64,000 nucleotides of DNA. Origin: Tetraselmis striata. Lineage: Eukaryota; Chlorophyta; Chlorodendrophyceae; Chlorodendrales; Chlorodendraceae. The stretch covers positions 62,001 through 126,000 of the forward strand of contig VCJN01002954.1 in assembly GCA_006384855.1 (NCBI GenBank), read 5' to 3'. The position numbers and the translations under genes were made by a program. Below are positions 39,429-50,078 of the stretch, one piece after another (position 1 is the stretch's first letter; the number at the start of each line of letters is the position of its first letter). A model generated the notes under the pieces. The model saw only the letters and a list, made by a program, of their open reading frames with translations. It was not told where the DNA came from and did not search any database.

Positions 39429-40395
39429 TGGGGGGGGAGGGGGAAGGGCGGGGGGGGGGGGGGGGGGGGGTTGGGGGAACTATGGTGCCGACCAGGCCCC
39501 ATCGGCAGGCAATCCCGATATATGCTTTGGCATGGGCGTTGCGCATCAGACAGCGCGTCTTATTGATGATGTTGCGACGCGCGTCAGCAACGTTCTCGCT
39601 GTAGCTCGCTTGCCAGGGGCTGTGGATACTATGTAATGCTCGTGGACACACCGCAGGCAAAACGTCCTGTAAAGTATAATCATGTAAGGTTGGAGGTCGA
39701 TGAATTGCGCTCCGCTGCTGGTATGTATGTATGGCAGCTTTGTAGGTGCTGGTAGGGTGTGTTGTACCACATCTGCGATGTTGTCTAGCACTCTTCTCTG
39801 TCTCGAGGAAGGCAGTCGACTGCAGTAGACAGCGCTCACGTGCGCCAGGGAGGGCTGCACGATGGCAGCTGCTTTTGGCGTTGTACCTCAGAAGCACATG
39901 CTACAGGTTGGCGGGCCCTTCATGTTAATGCTGGTGAGAAAGGAGTGAGCGGTACTGTGAGCAATGCATGTTGCAGCGTCGCAGGCCGTCAATCTTCACT
40001 ATGATCGCCACATCTGAAGCTTGCCTGGCTCCCCCAATGCGCCCTTCCCTTCCCCGCCTTCGATTAGGGACACACACTGCTGCCCACTGCTCGGCTTGTG
40101 GGGCAGAGCAATGTGTCGTGTGCCGTTACCGCCCCATGATGCCGGGTACCGTCACGAGCGCCGCAATACTAGTGCAGCTCTGGGAACACACGGGGGGCTT
40201 GTCCCACATGAATCCAGCCCTGGCAGTGCCAACTACAGCCGCGGCATCCAGATGGTCCGTGGAGGAGCGGACGCTTAGATGCGTGCCGAGACGCTGGCAC
40301 GGTGGAGTACAGCGGGGACCACACCGTCGATGTCGCGGAGGCGGGAGACAGCATGCTGCGTTGTCGGCTGCCTGCGGCGCGGCGCTCCGCTGTCG
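36157..40395. repeat. Diverged repeat cluster with a GGTTTCGGAGCG core
   Basis: The 12-mer GGTTTCGGAGCG occurs at about 36604, 37518, 37933, 38841 and 39092, with degenerate forms (GGTTTCGGAGGC, GGTTTCGTCTGG, GGTTTCATCTGG) near 37715, 38162 and 36838. The best pair is 36590-36850 and 37905-38170, which align over about 260 bp (GATACCTACT, CCGAGCCCCGGGCAGCG, CACGGCGTGCCGCCTGT, GGCCCGCCTCCGGCGCCA). Other parts share ATGCGCCACGAGC and GGTGGCCGAT blocks. No gene is supported. A GT run lies at 39397-39424 and a G-rich run at 39430-39470. Confidence 0.65.
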
Positions 40396-43300
40396 CTACA
40401 GTGTGCGCAGCATCGACGCAGACTCGTCGCTCTTCTGCATCTCGCGCCCCTCGGGCGCCCGCTTGTACGCGGCTTCGTTGATGTACAAACCCAGGCGGGA
40501 GGAGACGGCTCTGGGGGGCGGCAAGGCGGTTTATTGGAAAGCGTCACACAGGTGTCAGCGCGCCGGTCGACATAGGGGAGGAGGCGGGCTCCAGGGGCTG
40601 AGGCATCCCGGGGGAAATAGGAAGCATTCGGACACCAACGGCGCGGAACGGTCGTCGGTGATTCTACGACTGAGGACAGTCCTCGCCGGAGGTCTTGAGA
40701 AACGGTACTCAGCGAGGACACGTTTGCCCAAGCTTCGAGTCACTCACACGGCAGCGGTCTGTCCGGACTCCACGTGTCGTAGGGGTTTCGGTTATGGTTT
40801 ACCGAGCAGCGGGACCGGACATCCTGGACTCTGCTTGGTGGCGTCTTCACAGTATGCGCACCCTAATTGATGACATAGAAGGAATGCAGATGCGTTGACG
40901 GGTCCTGGGTGGACTCAGCGCAGGACAAGGATTCGTTGCCCAGAGATTCCGCGCTTTGGGCGGCCCATCGCCCATGACTAGGCGCCATTTGATCGCCAGG
41001 CGTGGCATCTTGATAGAAAATGTGTAACGCTGACTGACTGAGGATATCCACTAGGAAGGGTCAACACCGAGCGAGGGACATCGATGTGTAAAATCACAAG
41101 GTTCGCCCACCTTTGGCCAGTTTAAGTCGGTGTCACTCTCATTTGATACAGGTCAAATCGTGTTACGGGAGCCGACGCGACAATAAGAACCCGAATATTT
41201 GCTCCCAGAATAGCGGTGCCGGCATGTTGTTCTAAGCTCCATAACGATTCCGTGATTTTTTCGTCTAGATTTGAGCCGTGCAGGGTAGGGAAGCTTCTAA
41301 CAAGAATTGTTCTTCTATAGTCGCGTCGGCACCCGAATTCCTAGGTATTTCATGCAAGATAGGTTACCATTGACCTTAACGGACTCTGGATTTCCTCTAA
41401 TTCTGAAAGGAATGCGTAACTATGTATGTACGTTGGGATGCTCGGACCGATGTACTGTGGTGCAGCATCATCGCCATAAGGCATCCAGGCAGGAGTTATG
41501 TCCGGCAGAGCCGCCTTCCCCCCTTCCCGAGGGCAACCCGGCGTGATCGGGGGCAGGCCACAGGCGCGCCCGGCCCGCACTTTGCGTCGGGGTCCGCCGA
41601 CTTTTGCAGCTCCGGCAGAAACTCCACGTAGACGCAGTGTAGCAGCGTGATGAACTGGCCGCGGTAGATGTGGAACATCTTGTAGCCGACCACCTGGGTG
41701 GGGGCGGAAGCATGCGGTACCTCAGCGGGCTATGCCCGCTGAAGGATGCGGGGAGGGGGAAGAAGGGGGGGGGGGAGGGGGGGGGGGGGCGGGGGGGGGG
41801 GAAGGGGGGGGTGGATTGCGGCAGCACATGCCGGCGGTGTGTGGACAAGCTGGCGGGCAGGGCGCGACCTTGAGGAAGGAGTGCAGCACCGTGGCGGATA
41901 TCCGGTTGATGGGGAACGTGTTGAGCAGTCTGCGGACGGGAAGCAGCCAGGGGCAAGACATAAGCCTCAGCGCGGCGGGCAGCAGACAGGCTGCAGCATG
42001 GAAAGAAAAGATGGGGGTTGGGGGGGGGGAGGTGAGGGGGTAACGGGCTGTGGAGCTGTGTGGCGTCGCACCTGGCCAGGAACTGCCAGGCGTGCTCCAG
42101 TCCGTGGGGGTGCGGATTGACGTCCCCCTGGGTGATGGCAGCGTACAGCAGCACGTACCCCTGCAGACACCAGCGGCGCTCAGTCCCCATCCTTTCCGGG
42201 CAGCTAGGCAGCGGCATTACATCACCGGTTGCAAGCTACCTACAACAAATGCCGTACCCAATATAGAAACCTGCAATGGAAGCCGGCGGTTGCGAATCGC
42301 TATAGATAGTTCCCCTTCAGTTTCGTCTATGCTTGACTTCTCATAGGCAGAGCATGACCGTATTCGCAGTGCTCTCATCCGTACTGCTCAATCCAAAGTA
42401 GCCCCATCTCAGCCACTTGTGGGATAAGTTTGACACTACCCGTACCGCTACTTTGGAGCGCCCTCTGATGAAGACAGGACCCATCTGCGATTCTGATGGA
42501 GAGTGCTGCAAGTTGACGCTACTAGGTAGCTTGCATCCGGACATAATATGGAAAGAGAAGCAGCAAGCGGCGGCGGCGGCTCACCGTGGAGCGGTGCAGG
42601 AAGTCGTCGGTGGTCTCGAACGCGCCCTTGGCGGCGCGGTCCGCCTCCTTGTGCTCCTTGTAGCACATGCGGCGGAAGTACTCCGCGTCGTTGTCCTGGC
42701 CGGATGTGCTCTTCTTGTAGATGTAGTACTTTGGCACCGTCAGGATGCACACCTGCGGAGAAGGCGCGGCGGCCGTCAGCCAGGGCGCCGCCGCCTAACA
42801 TCTACAATCCTCACCTACCTGTGACAACTTGACTAATAACGGTTCAATGCCTGCAATGATGAACAGGTGGGTATGCTGCGTGCTGTGCATCGTTGTTCAA
42901 ACCAGGATTGTGCAACAGCATGATTGGGTCATGCCCAAGCGCAGGGCAAAGGCTATCAATATCAGGCGCAACAACCACAACTGCAAAACACATGAGTCGT
43001 ATTTATGACATAAGGACTTACAGCCGTAACAAAAGCACTTGTGGCACAGTCACAGCTTCACACATGGTCGTGCATAAGTCACAGTGCCGTGCTGGTAACT
43101 TGAACGCAAACGCGAGAGCAAGGGTACCGATGAGGGCAGTGCTGGAATGAGCCCATTTCTACGAGGTAGGGCTCTTGACATCTCAGTAGCTACGGGTGCC
43201 AACCCAGTAAAATACGATCACTGCAAGCAGGAACCTGCCCTGCCTGGCAGAGGTCAAATGTAGACAAAACTACAGCAGAACTATGGCGACTGTTCCTATA

Positions 43301-44691
43301 GGTCGCATGCAAGCCTCATTTCAGGCTTGTGGTAGGGGTACGTATGGCGAGTCAGAACCCGGATCTATTGGTCTGGTCAAGTGTTGCTGTATTGTGCGAG
43401 AGGGCAAAGAGAAAGGGGAAGGGGGGGGGGGGGGGGTCTCCTCTCGGTCAGCTGTCTCTAACAACCTATCTGGCCATGCGGTGAAATGCCCCATCACCAA
43501 GCAGCCCTTTGCGGAGGCAGGGGACGCTCAACATGGCTTTTGAAAGAGGGGGGGGGGGGGGGGGGGGGCTCGCCTTGTGGAGATGGCCCACCATGATCTT
43601 GACAAACACGGGGAACGCGGCCATGACGTGCACCAGCACCTCCCCCAGCGCGTACACAAACTCGTGCTTCTCCGCCACCTGTGACTCGCACTGCTTCAGC
43701 ACCTGCGGTGTGGCGCGATGGGAGGGGTAAGTGGGCAGAGGCAATGATCAGCCGCCTGTGATACTAACAATGGGAGCAGAAGTTATAAGACAATGGTGTG
43801 GCGCCTTTGGGGTAATGTGACAGTTACGATGTTTATATATGCTACGAGTACATGTACAATGTACACCTGAGGTTACGACGAGTGTATATGATATCAAGCA
43901 AGAGTCGTGCTTTTGATCCAGTTGCCGCGCCTCTATTGTTACACTGATTTCGGGGCTTGTGTGCTCGATCCTGGGACCTAGGGGTCACAGTTTCGCTCTC
44001 TGCTGAAACCGAGAATTGATCCCTCTCAAAGGGGGGGGGGGGGGGGTGCAGTGGGACAACAACGATGTTTATTGACGCTACAGGTCCGTGTACGATGTGT
44101 ACCTGAGGATACATACGATATCACGCCGCCGTGGGGTAAGCATTGTGCTGTTGAGGCGGATGCCGCACCTTGATTGCCCCAGTTCTCTATGTCTCTATCC
44201 TGGCATTCAAGCAAGATAGGATGTTTAGCTTTTAAAACCCTGGAAACCCTGAAAAAGGACCCTAGTGTCCTCACTTTGATATTGGGGTCATAGATAAGCG
44301 ACCGCAACTGACAATATACATACTACGGGTTGGTACGAGTACGATGTGTACGATTACTAGTATGATGTGTGCCTGAGATTACGAGTATATGTGCGATGTA
44401 ATAAACTGCCGAGAACGACTAAAATCGCCCGATGCGAAGCGCTTAACTACAACACAGACCACATCAAACGGCACCGAAATAAAACGACACCAACCGCTGT
44501 CTTACACTGCACAGATGTACTGGCATCATCAAAAGCGTAGTCCTACTGCACGATCCGCGTACTTGCACTGGTCTTTATCAGACACGCTTGGCATAACCGA
44601 TACTCTTTCTGGCAGTGAATAAACCGCTGATGCGGTCTATTCAGTGCTGCTTGGTGTGGCCTGATGCGGTTTTCAGCGCTATAGCCGCTTT

Positions 44692-44741
<50 letters not shown>

Positions 44742-47700
44742 GTCCGAGCCCCCCCCCCCCCCCCCCCACCACCACCGCCACAACTACAACCACCACCAGT
44801 CCCCTCGACTTTCTGTTTGCCGCCGGCCGCTCAGGGCAGGGCAGGTCATGGCCGGGGCGGGGGCGCCACCTTCTTGGCCAGCATATTGAGCGCAAACCAG
44901 CGCTGCACGTCCGACTGGCAGCGCGCATTGATGAGCTGCACGAGGTCGCGCGTCTTGGCGAGCACCTGGTCCTTGGTGGCGCTGATCTGGATCACAAACT
45001 TGTTGACCTCCTTCTCCAGCGCGCGCCGCTCCTTCTTGCTGCCCTCGTCCTTCTCATACGGCTCTATCGCTGCCGCAGTCATTGCGCATCAGCAGCATCG
45101 CCGAGTCTTAGTGCACAGCGGGTCCCGTGGCTTTCTCACGGCAACTGCAGTGCTGCAGTGTCGCCTGTCAAACCCATACATGGCTCAAGGGCACTACTAG
45201 CAGCGCCCGGTCACCTTGCACAAAACGAGTACCAGCAGGCGGATTGTTCCATCAAATACCACACTATACCACCCGAGTACCATCGAATCCATTGACGGTA
45301 AGGTGTGTCTTGATTAGGTTTTAGGGTTTTAAAACCCTAAAACCCTAAAACCTAAACCCTAATCCATAATTTGCTCCCAGTAGACCTAATACTGACCCAC
45401 GAGCTGGTTAGCCTTTGAAGGTAAGATTTTCGATCATGGCTTGGCTCTAAAGGCCCCCACTCTCCCTAGGGGAATTTGACCCCATGCCAAATTATGGTCA
45501 CGCCAACAGGGTTTCAGGGACCCCCCCCCCCCCCCCCCCCCCCCCCCCGCCCCGCCCAAGCAGAGAACCGCTGTGCGCCCACCCAACAGCCCTACCGCAA
45601 CCCTGGGTCATCCCCCTTTCTGCGTTCAGGGGGGCCGCCACACCTGACAGCGTCTCCTGCAGCCCCACGGCGCACGCCTGCTGCCACTCCTGCGCGGACG
45701 CTGCGACGCGCACAGAGAAGCCGCCCTCCGTGCGGGCCGCCTGCGCCGCCACCTTGCCGCCCGCTGCTTTGGGCGGCGCCGCCTGCGTGTGGTCCGGGGG
45801 GGTGGGCAGGTCGGGGCGAGGCACACGCAGAAACTCACACATGCAGGCCGTGCGCCAAAGGGGCGCAGACGGTGACAACGGGACGGTGCCATTTCACAGG
45901 ATTTGCATGAATGTGGACTCGCGCTCTTGTGTGGAATCCTCTCGCACGGAATTGCGGATCCGCATTACACAGAGTCCCAGGGCATGTGTTTACGCTTCCA
46001 AAGGCTGCCTATGCTTATGCATACCCAAGGTCTTTAGGGTTTCCCAAACCCTAAATCGGAGCAACTCCTATCCGGCATTGCCAATACAGTCAGAGCAAAT
46101 GCCGCGAAATGACAGGGGTTGCACCCCTTCAGCCCGGTGACCTCGCAGAAATGTTACGAATGGGTGGGCGTATGGCAACGGCATGGCAAATGTACCTCAA
46201 GTAGTCAATTGAGCTCATATGGCAAGGCCATGATGAAACCACTACTGCGCGCGTTTGATAGAGGGATGACAGACAGACAGGTGCGTGCGCGTGCTGCTCA
46301 GATTCGGAAACGGCGATATGGCCTCGTGCTTCCCCGCTCGGTGAGCAACCACCCCAGCGGAGAGCCGGCGATACAAATGCACCCTCCTTCCGGCTGTGCT
46401 TGGTGCGTGCGGCAGCGCATGTCCGTCGTGGCCGTGAAGAGCACGCGCCGCCAGACAGTGGTTGAGTGGTGTGTCTGGCACACGGCGGGGAGGGCAGCGC
46501 ATGGGGAGGCTAGGGCTGTGTCGCACCGTAGCGACCGGGGGCTTGGCTGCCTTGGCCGCCTCCGCTGCTTTTGCCACAGCCTGTGCGCAGTCAGCCCCGC
46601 CAGGTAAGCCGCAGCCTCACCTACGTCCGCCCCCAGCCCACGCGGCCCCAGTCGCCCCTTTCTACAGTGCAGCGCAGGCACAACCCAACTGCCAGAAATG
46701 ACGGAGTCGGAGGCGTGCCGCTCACCTCCTCTTTCTGCCGCCGCTCCTGCAGCTGCTGACTCCGCTGCCGCTCCGCCTCCTCCGCCGCCCGCCGCGCTTG
46801 CTCCGCCTGCTGCCGCGCACGCTCTGCCTCCTCCGCCACCCTCTTTGCAGCCTCCGCCCGGCCCAGGTCCTCCGCGGCTTTCTGGCGGCAAAACGCACCC
46901 CCAACTGTGAGCCCCTCCCTCTACCCCTCTTCTCCCCCCCTTCCAATGTCACAGGGCTGTCCCAGGGGCACACCTTCAGCTGCTGCTGCCGGCGCAGCTG
47001 CTCGTCCGTCAGCTTCTGCTGGCGCTCCGCCACCAGGCGCTGCTGCTGCTCCTCATCCCGCTGCATCGCCATCTCCTGTGAGCATGGGAATTGGGAGTGA
47101 GGGGAGGGGAGGCGGCGGACGAGGTGCAGTCACTTGCTCGAACTGAGGGCAACGAGTATGCAGGGTCCCAGGAGGTAGGCCAAGCACATGTTTATGCGCA
47201 ACCTCCGCGTCGATCGCCGCCACCTCCTCCGCCTCTTGTAACGAGATGCCCATCAGCTGCGCGCGCAGATCGGACGCCTTCCACTGGCTCGCCCTCTGCG
47301 CACACTAGCCCCGTCAGCTTCTGTCATCCCACAGCCCCCCTTGCGCGAGGCTGCCTGGCCACCCTGCATTTTGACACATGCCACCACACCCGTCTGCGCC
47401 TGTGATATATGCCAATGCCCACCGACCTAGCCCACCACCCAAAGTTCCAAAGCTGCCGGCTGATGTGGGCTCCGCGTGCCTATCCCTATCCTACGCAGCG
47501 CATCATCCCCTGCTTCTTGGCACCTAACAGCTGAATGGCGCCAGACTGCCACCGGCGAGAGAATATTCGGGCCAAGTTCAAGCTCAGTTGAGACAGGGGG
47601 TGGGTGGGTGGGGGGTGCATTGTCCGTCCGGGACACCGAACTGGCGGGGAAGGTTTCATAGTCGGCATCCTGTCATCCTGAGTCGCTACAGGCGATGGCT

Positions 47701-48353
47701 CAGCTGTGAGTACGGCGGGGACACCGGTGCAGAAGGATGCCGCGTGAGAGATGGGGGGAGGGGGACTGTCTCACCTGCGCTCTCGCCGCCTGCTGCTCCC
47801 GCCACTCCTGCAGCTCCCGTTCCGCGTGGGAAAGGCGGCGCACCCCCGCTGACTCAGACCAGCCGATCTCCGCGCCCGCACCCGCGGCCGCCCAGACCCA
47901 AGCAGCCGCCTCCTCATCGTCGCTGCTGCTGCTCTCGTCGTCGGCGCCACCCGGAGCGCGTAGCACCCGCCGCGACCCGTCCGGCGCCGCCGACCGCCGG
48001 CGGGCGGCCCAGTCGCCCTCCTCCTCGTCGCTGCTCACCGTCTCTTCGCTGCTGTACCCGGAGGGCGCACGCAGCTTGGGGCTGGGCACGCTCCGCGGAT
48101 GCGGCAGCGGTGGCGGCGTGGCGTCCCGGGCCACGTCAGGGCGCTGCCTGTGGTAGAGCAGCCCGGCGCTGGGCGAGGAGGGTACGGGCGAGTACGGTGT
48201 TCCGCCGGGGACGCCGCTGCCGCCATCGTTTCCCCAACGTTGGGCAGCGGGCCCCCCAACCGCCTCGGGGGACAGGCCGACACTGCTGCCACGCCACAGG
48301 GCCGCAGCTTGTTTTCCGACCGGCCAGTCGGAGAGGCGCTGCGGGGCGACCAT
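40396..48353 (-). CDS. GLE1: GLE1-like mRNA export factor
   Basis: Thirteen minus-strand exons: 48353-47775, 47295-47188, 47075-46974, 46881-46726, 46580-46527, 45782-45644, 45069-44870, 43702-43574, 42752-42585, 42160-42072, 41929-41869, 41693-41581 and 40510-40396 (TAG). They give about 670 residues, near the usual GLE1 length, and all phases agree. The N-terminal 190 residues are disordered with a Ser/Asp/Glu acidic block. Residues about 190-330 are a Glu/Gln/Arg/Ala coiled coil. The C-terminal GLE1 domain is clear: VNKFVIQISATKDQV, LNMLAKKVLKQCESQVA, FVYALGEVLVHV, VGHLHKVCILTVPKYYIYKK, NPHPHGLEHAWQFLARLLNT, FPINRISATVLHSFLKVVGY. GLE1 sits on the cytoplasmic face of the nuclear pore and, with inositol hexakisphosphate, activates the DEAD-box helicase DBP5 to release exported mRNPs. 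The 43573 donor is GC, not GT. The short fifth exon and the second exon's donor are the least certain parts. Confidence 0.88.
41764..41811. repeat. G-rich homopolymer block (C on the GLE1 sense strand)
   Basis: Runs of G interrupted by single A or C bases fill almost 50 bases of the GLE1 intron between exons ending 41869 and starting 41693. Confidence 0.95.
43820..44410. repeat. Three copies of a short repeat in a GLE1 intron
   Basis: The arrangement ACGATGTTTAT, a GTACAATGTACACCTGAGG-type block and a GATATC or similar ending occurs at about 43827-43895 and 44062-44125. A third, more diverged version (TACGATGTGTACGATTACTA, GTGTGCCTGAGATTACG) lies at about 44335-44400. All lie between exons 7 and 8 of GLE1. 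Confidence 0.6.
44701..44738. repeat. (GT)n microsatellite followed by a C-run in a GLE1 intron
   Basis: Nineteen GT units are followed by a C-run at about 44751-44767 and a CCACCA-rich stretch, just downstream (sense direction) of the exon ending at 44870. Confidence 0.95.
45314..45364. repeat. Interstitial telomere-like inverted repeat
   Basis: TTAGGTTTTAGGGTTTT is followed directly by AAAACCCTAAAACCC and CTAAAACCTAAACCCTAAT. Two short TTTAGGG-like tracts meet head to head inside a GLE1 intron. Confidence 0.85.
46033..46055. repeat. Perfect telomere-motif palindrome
   Basis: TTTAGGGTTT, a CCC spacer and AAACCCTAAA form perfect 10-bp arms. It lies in the same GLE1 gene about 700 bp from the other telomere-like inverted repeat. 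Confidence 0.9.
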
Positions 48354-48995
48354 GGCGACTCCGTGCCGAGAGATACAACGGGCGATGGGCCCCGAGCTGG
48401 GATGACGATGCTGCCACTACTCAGCGTACTTGGGATCCTGCCTGCTTCACTGCGTTTCGCGCGCGGCCTCCTGTGGAGTGGGCTTCTGGGCTTGCCCTGG
48501 CTGCGTGGCTGGGGCACTGGCAGGCTCACTGATGATGGTTACAGGCAGAGAATGCACTGGCAGGCTGGTGCAGCAAGATGTGACGACGCGCGGATAGTGG
48601 CGATTTATAAAAATATATATTTAGTCGCTAATCCTTAAAATAGATATAATAACAGTCGTAGATTAACGATTAAAAAGGAGTAAAAATCCTTGCTTTCACA
48701 GGAACAAGGTATCTCACCTGAACATAATGGTGTGAATTACAAAAAGGGCAGTAACAAATCCACCTACTACTAAAAGTAGTACTAAAAAATCAACACAGCA
48801 AGCCGCCTAAAAGCGGCCCGCATCCCGCGTGAAGCGGGATGGATGAGTGATGCGCACACGGTTCAGAGTCCGGGCCACGCGTGCACGTGTGTATGGGTGA
48901 TCCTCGGACGTGCTGTGCAGCTTCAGCAACGGGATGGCAGACGAATCTGCGCCGTCTGATGAGGCAGCGAGCGCGCTCTCGAGCGGCCACCAAGC

Positions 48996-50078
48996 TCAGG
49001 ACCCCGAGGAAATCTCTTGCGAGCAAGGCCTCCTGGTGAGCCCGGGTGGTGCACCGAGTGCCCCGCGATGAGAGGGCACCCCGATCCGCAGCCAAGCATG
49101 CAATACCGCGCACTGTGCGGCGCACCCCCTTGCTCGCCTCACCCACTGTGCCGAAGACCATGCCCGTGTACTCCGACATATCCAGGATGTCTCGAAGATG
49201 ACCTTTCTGTCCGGGCTCCGTGTTGTGCCACGCCGCATCCCGCGCTGCCATACCCGTTTTATGTCGCCAAACAGGGAGCGCTCAAACCGATCCACAGCCG
49301 TGGCCCGGGGCACTGATGTGTACTTGACCCCGTACCGCATAGTCTTGAACTCCAGCATCGTGGACTTCAAGCTCCGGGGATCATAGCTCCCGCCGGTCAC
49401 GACGTTGAACGCCGGAAGGGAGAGCTCTGCGTCCGGCACTTGGTCCTTGAGTTCATCCATGGGTACGGTGTTGCCGAGAGGCACTGCCTGCTGGAACAAG
49501 TCGTCCACCTCCCGCCGTACAGTGATACCCAGGTCGTGAGCACAGTGATTGCGGAAGGCGTCTGCGATAGCGTCGTGCTGTACACGCCAGTGGGCGTCTC
49601 CAGCCGCCGGGAGGTTCATGAGCGTGTTGCCGTATAGGTCAACAGTGACGGGGTTGTGCTCTGTCGAGGGCATAATGATCTGGCTCCCAACCACCGGGGC
49701 CAAGCACGGGCTAGGCAGAAAGAAGTACCCGGCAGCGACCTCCCGCAGCTCATGCGGAGTCATGACCGTCCGCGCGGTGGGGATTGCCCCTGTCCACATG
49801 CCCGACGCCGCGTCGAGCTGGTTGAACAAGATCCGTTCCCTACATGTGACAGGGAGAGCGCACACCTCATTTCGAAGCCGAGAGTTGTTGGCCTGGTCTA
49901 GAAATGCCGTCAGCTCCTTTTGCGAGCCCGACGCAGCCTCCACTTCCCGCTCCATCACGCGCGCATGCATCTGCGTCGTTGAGATGGCCAGCAGTAGCCG
50001 CTTGGAGGCGGCCCTACACCTCGCGCATCTCCGCGGCATAGCTGTCCGACCCATGAGCATCGTTGAGGAAGTGGTCAT
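48996..50078 (-). pseudogene. C-terminal retroelement ORF segment, product family unknown
   Basis: A 360-codon open frame covers the element's C-terminal region: KELTAFLDQANNSRLRNEVC, LFNQLDAASGMWTGAIPTAR, SQIIMPSTEHNPVTVDLYG, HCAHDLGITVRREVDDLFQQ, AFNVVTGGSYDPRSLKSTML and VDRFERSLFGDIKRVWQ. Real coding seems to change frame after FGDIK near 49260, where the other frame carries the DMSEYTGMVFGT block. I do not know the domain. Its repeated survival as fragments elsewhere suggests 5'-truncated insertions. Confidence 0.6.

Noticed and set aside
40279..40575. Plus-strand 98-codon ORF at the GLE1 3' end
   Set aside because: Antisense to the last GLE1 exon (YINEAAYKRAPEG), which is in phase with the upstream exon.
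45314..45364. True telomere or chromosome end
   Set aside because: Only a few motif units in inverted order inside an intron, with coding exons on both sides.
47588..48532. 314-codon plus-strand frame at the GLE1 5' end
   Set aside because: Antisense shadow of GLE1 exon 1, rich in Arg/Pro/Ala as expected from reversed acidic/Ser sequence.
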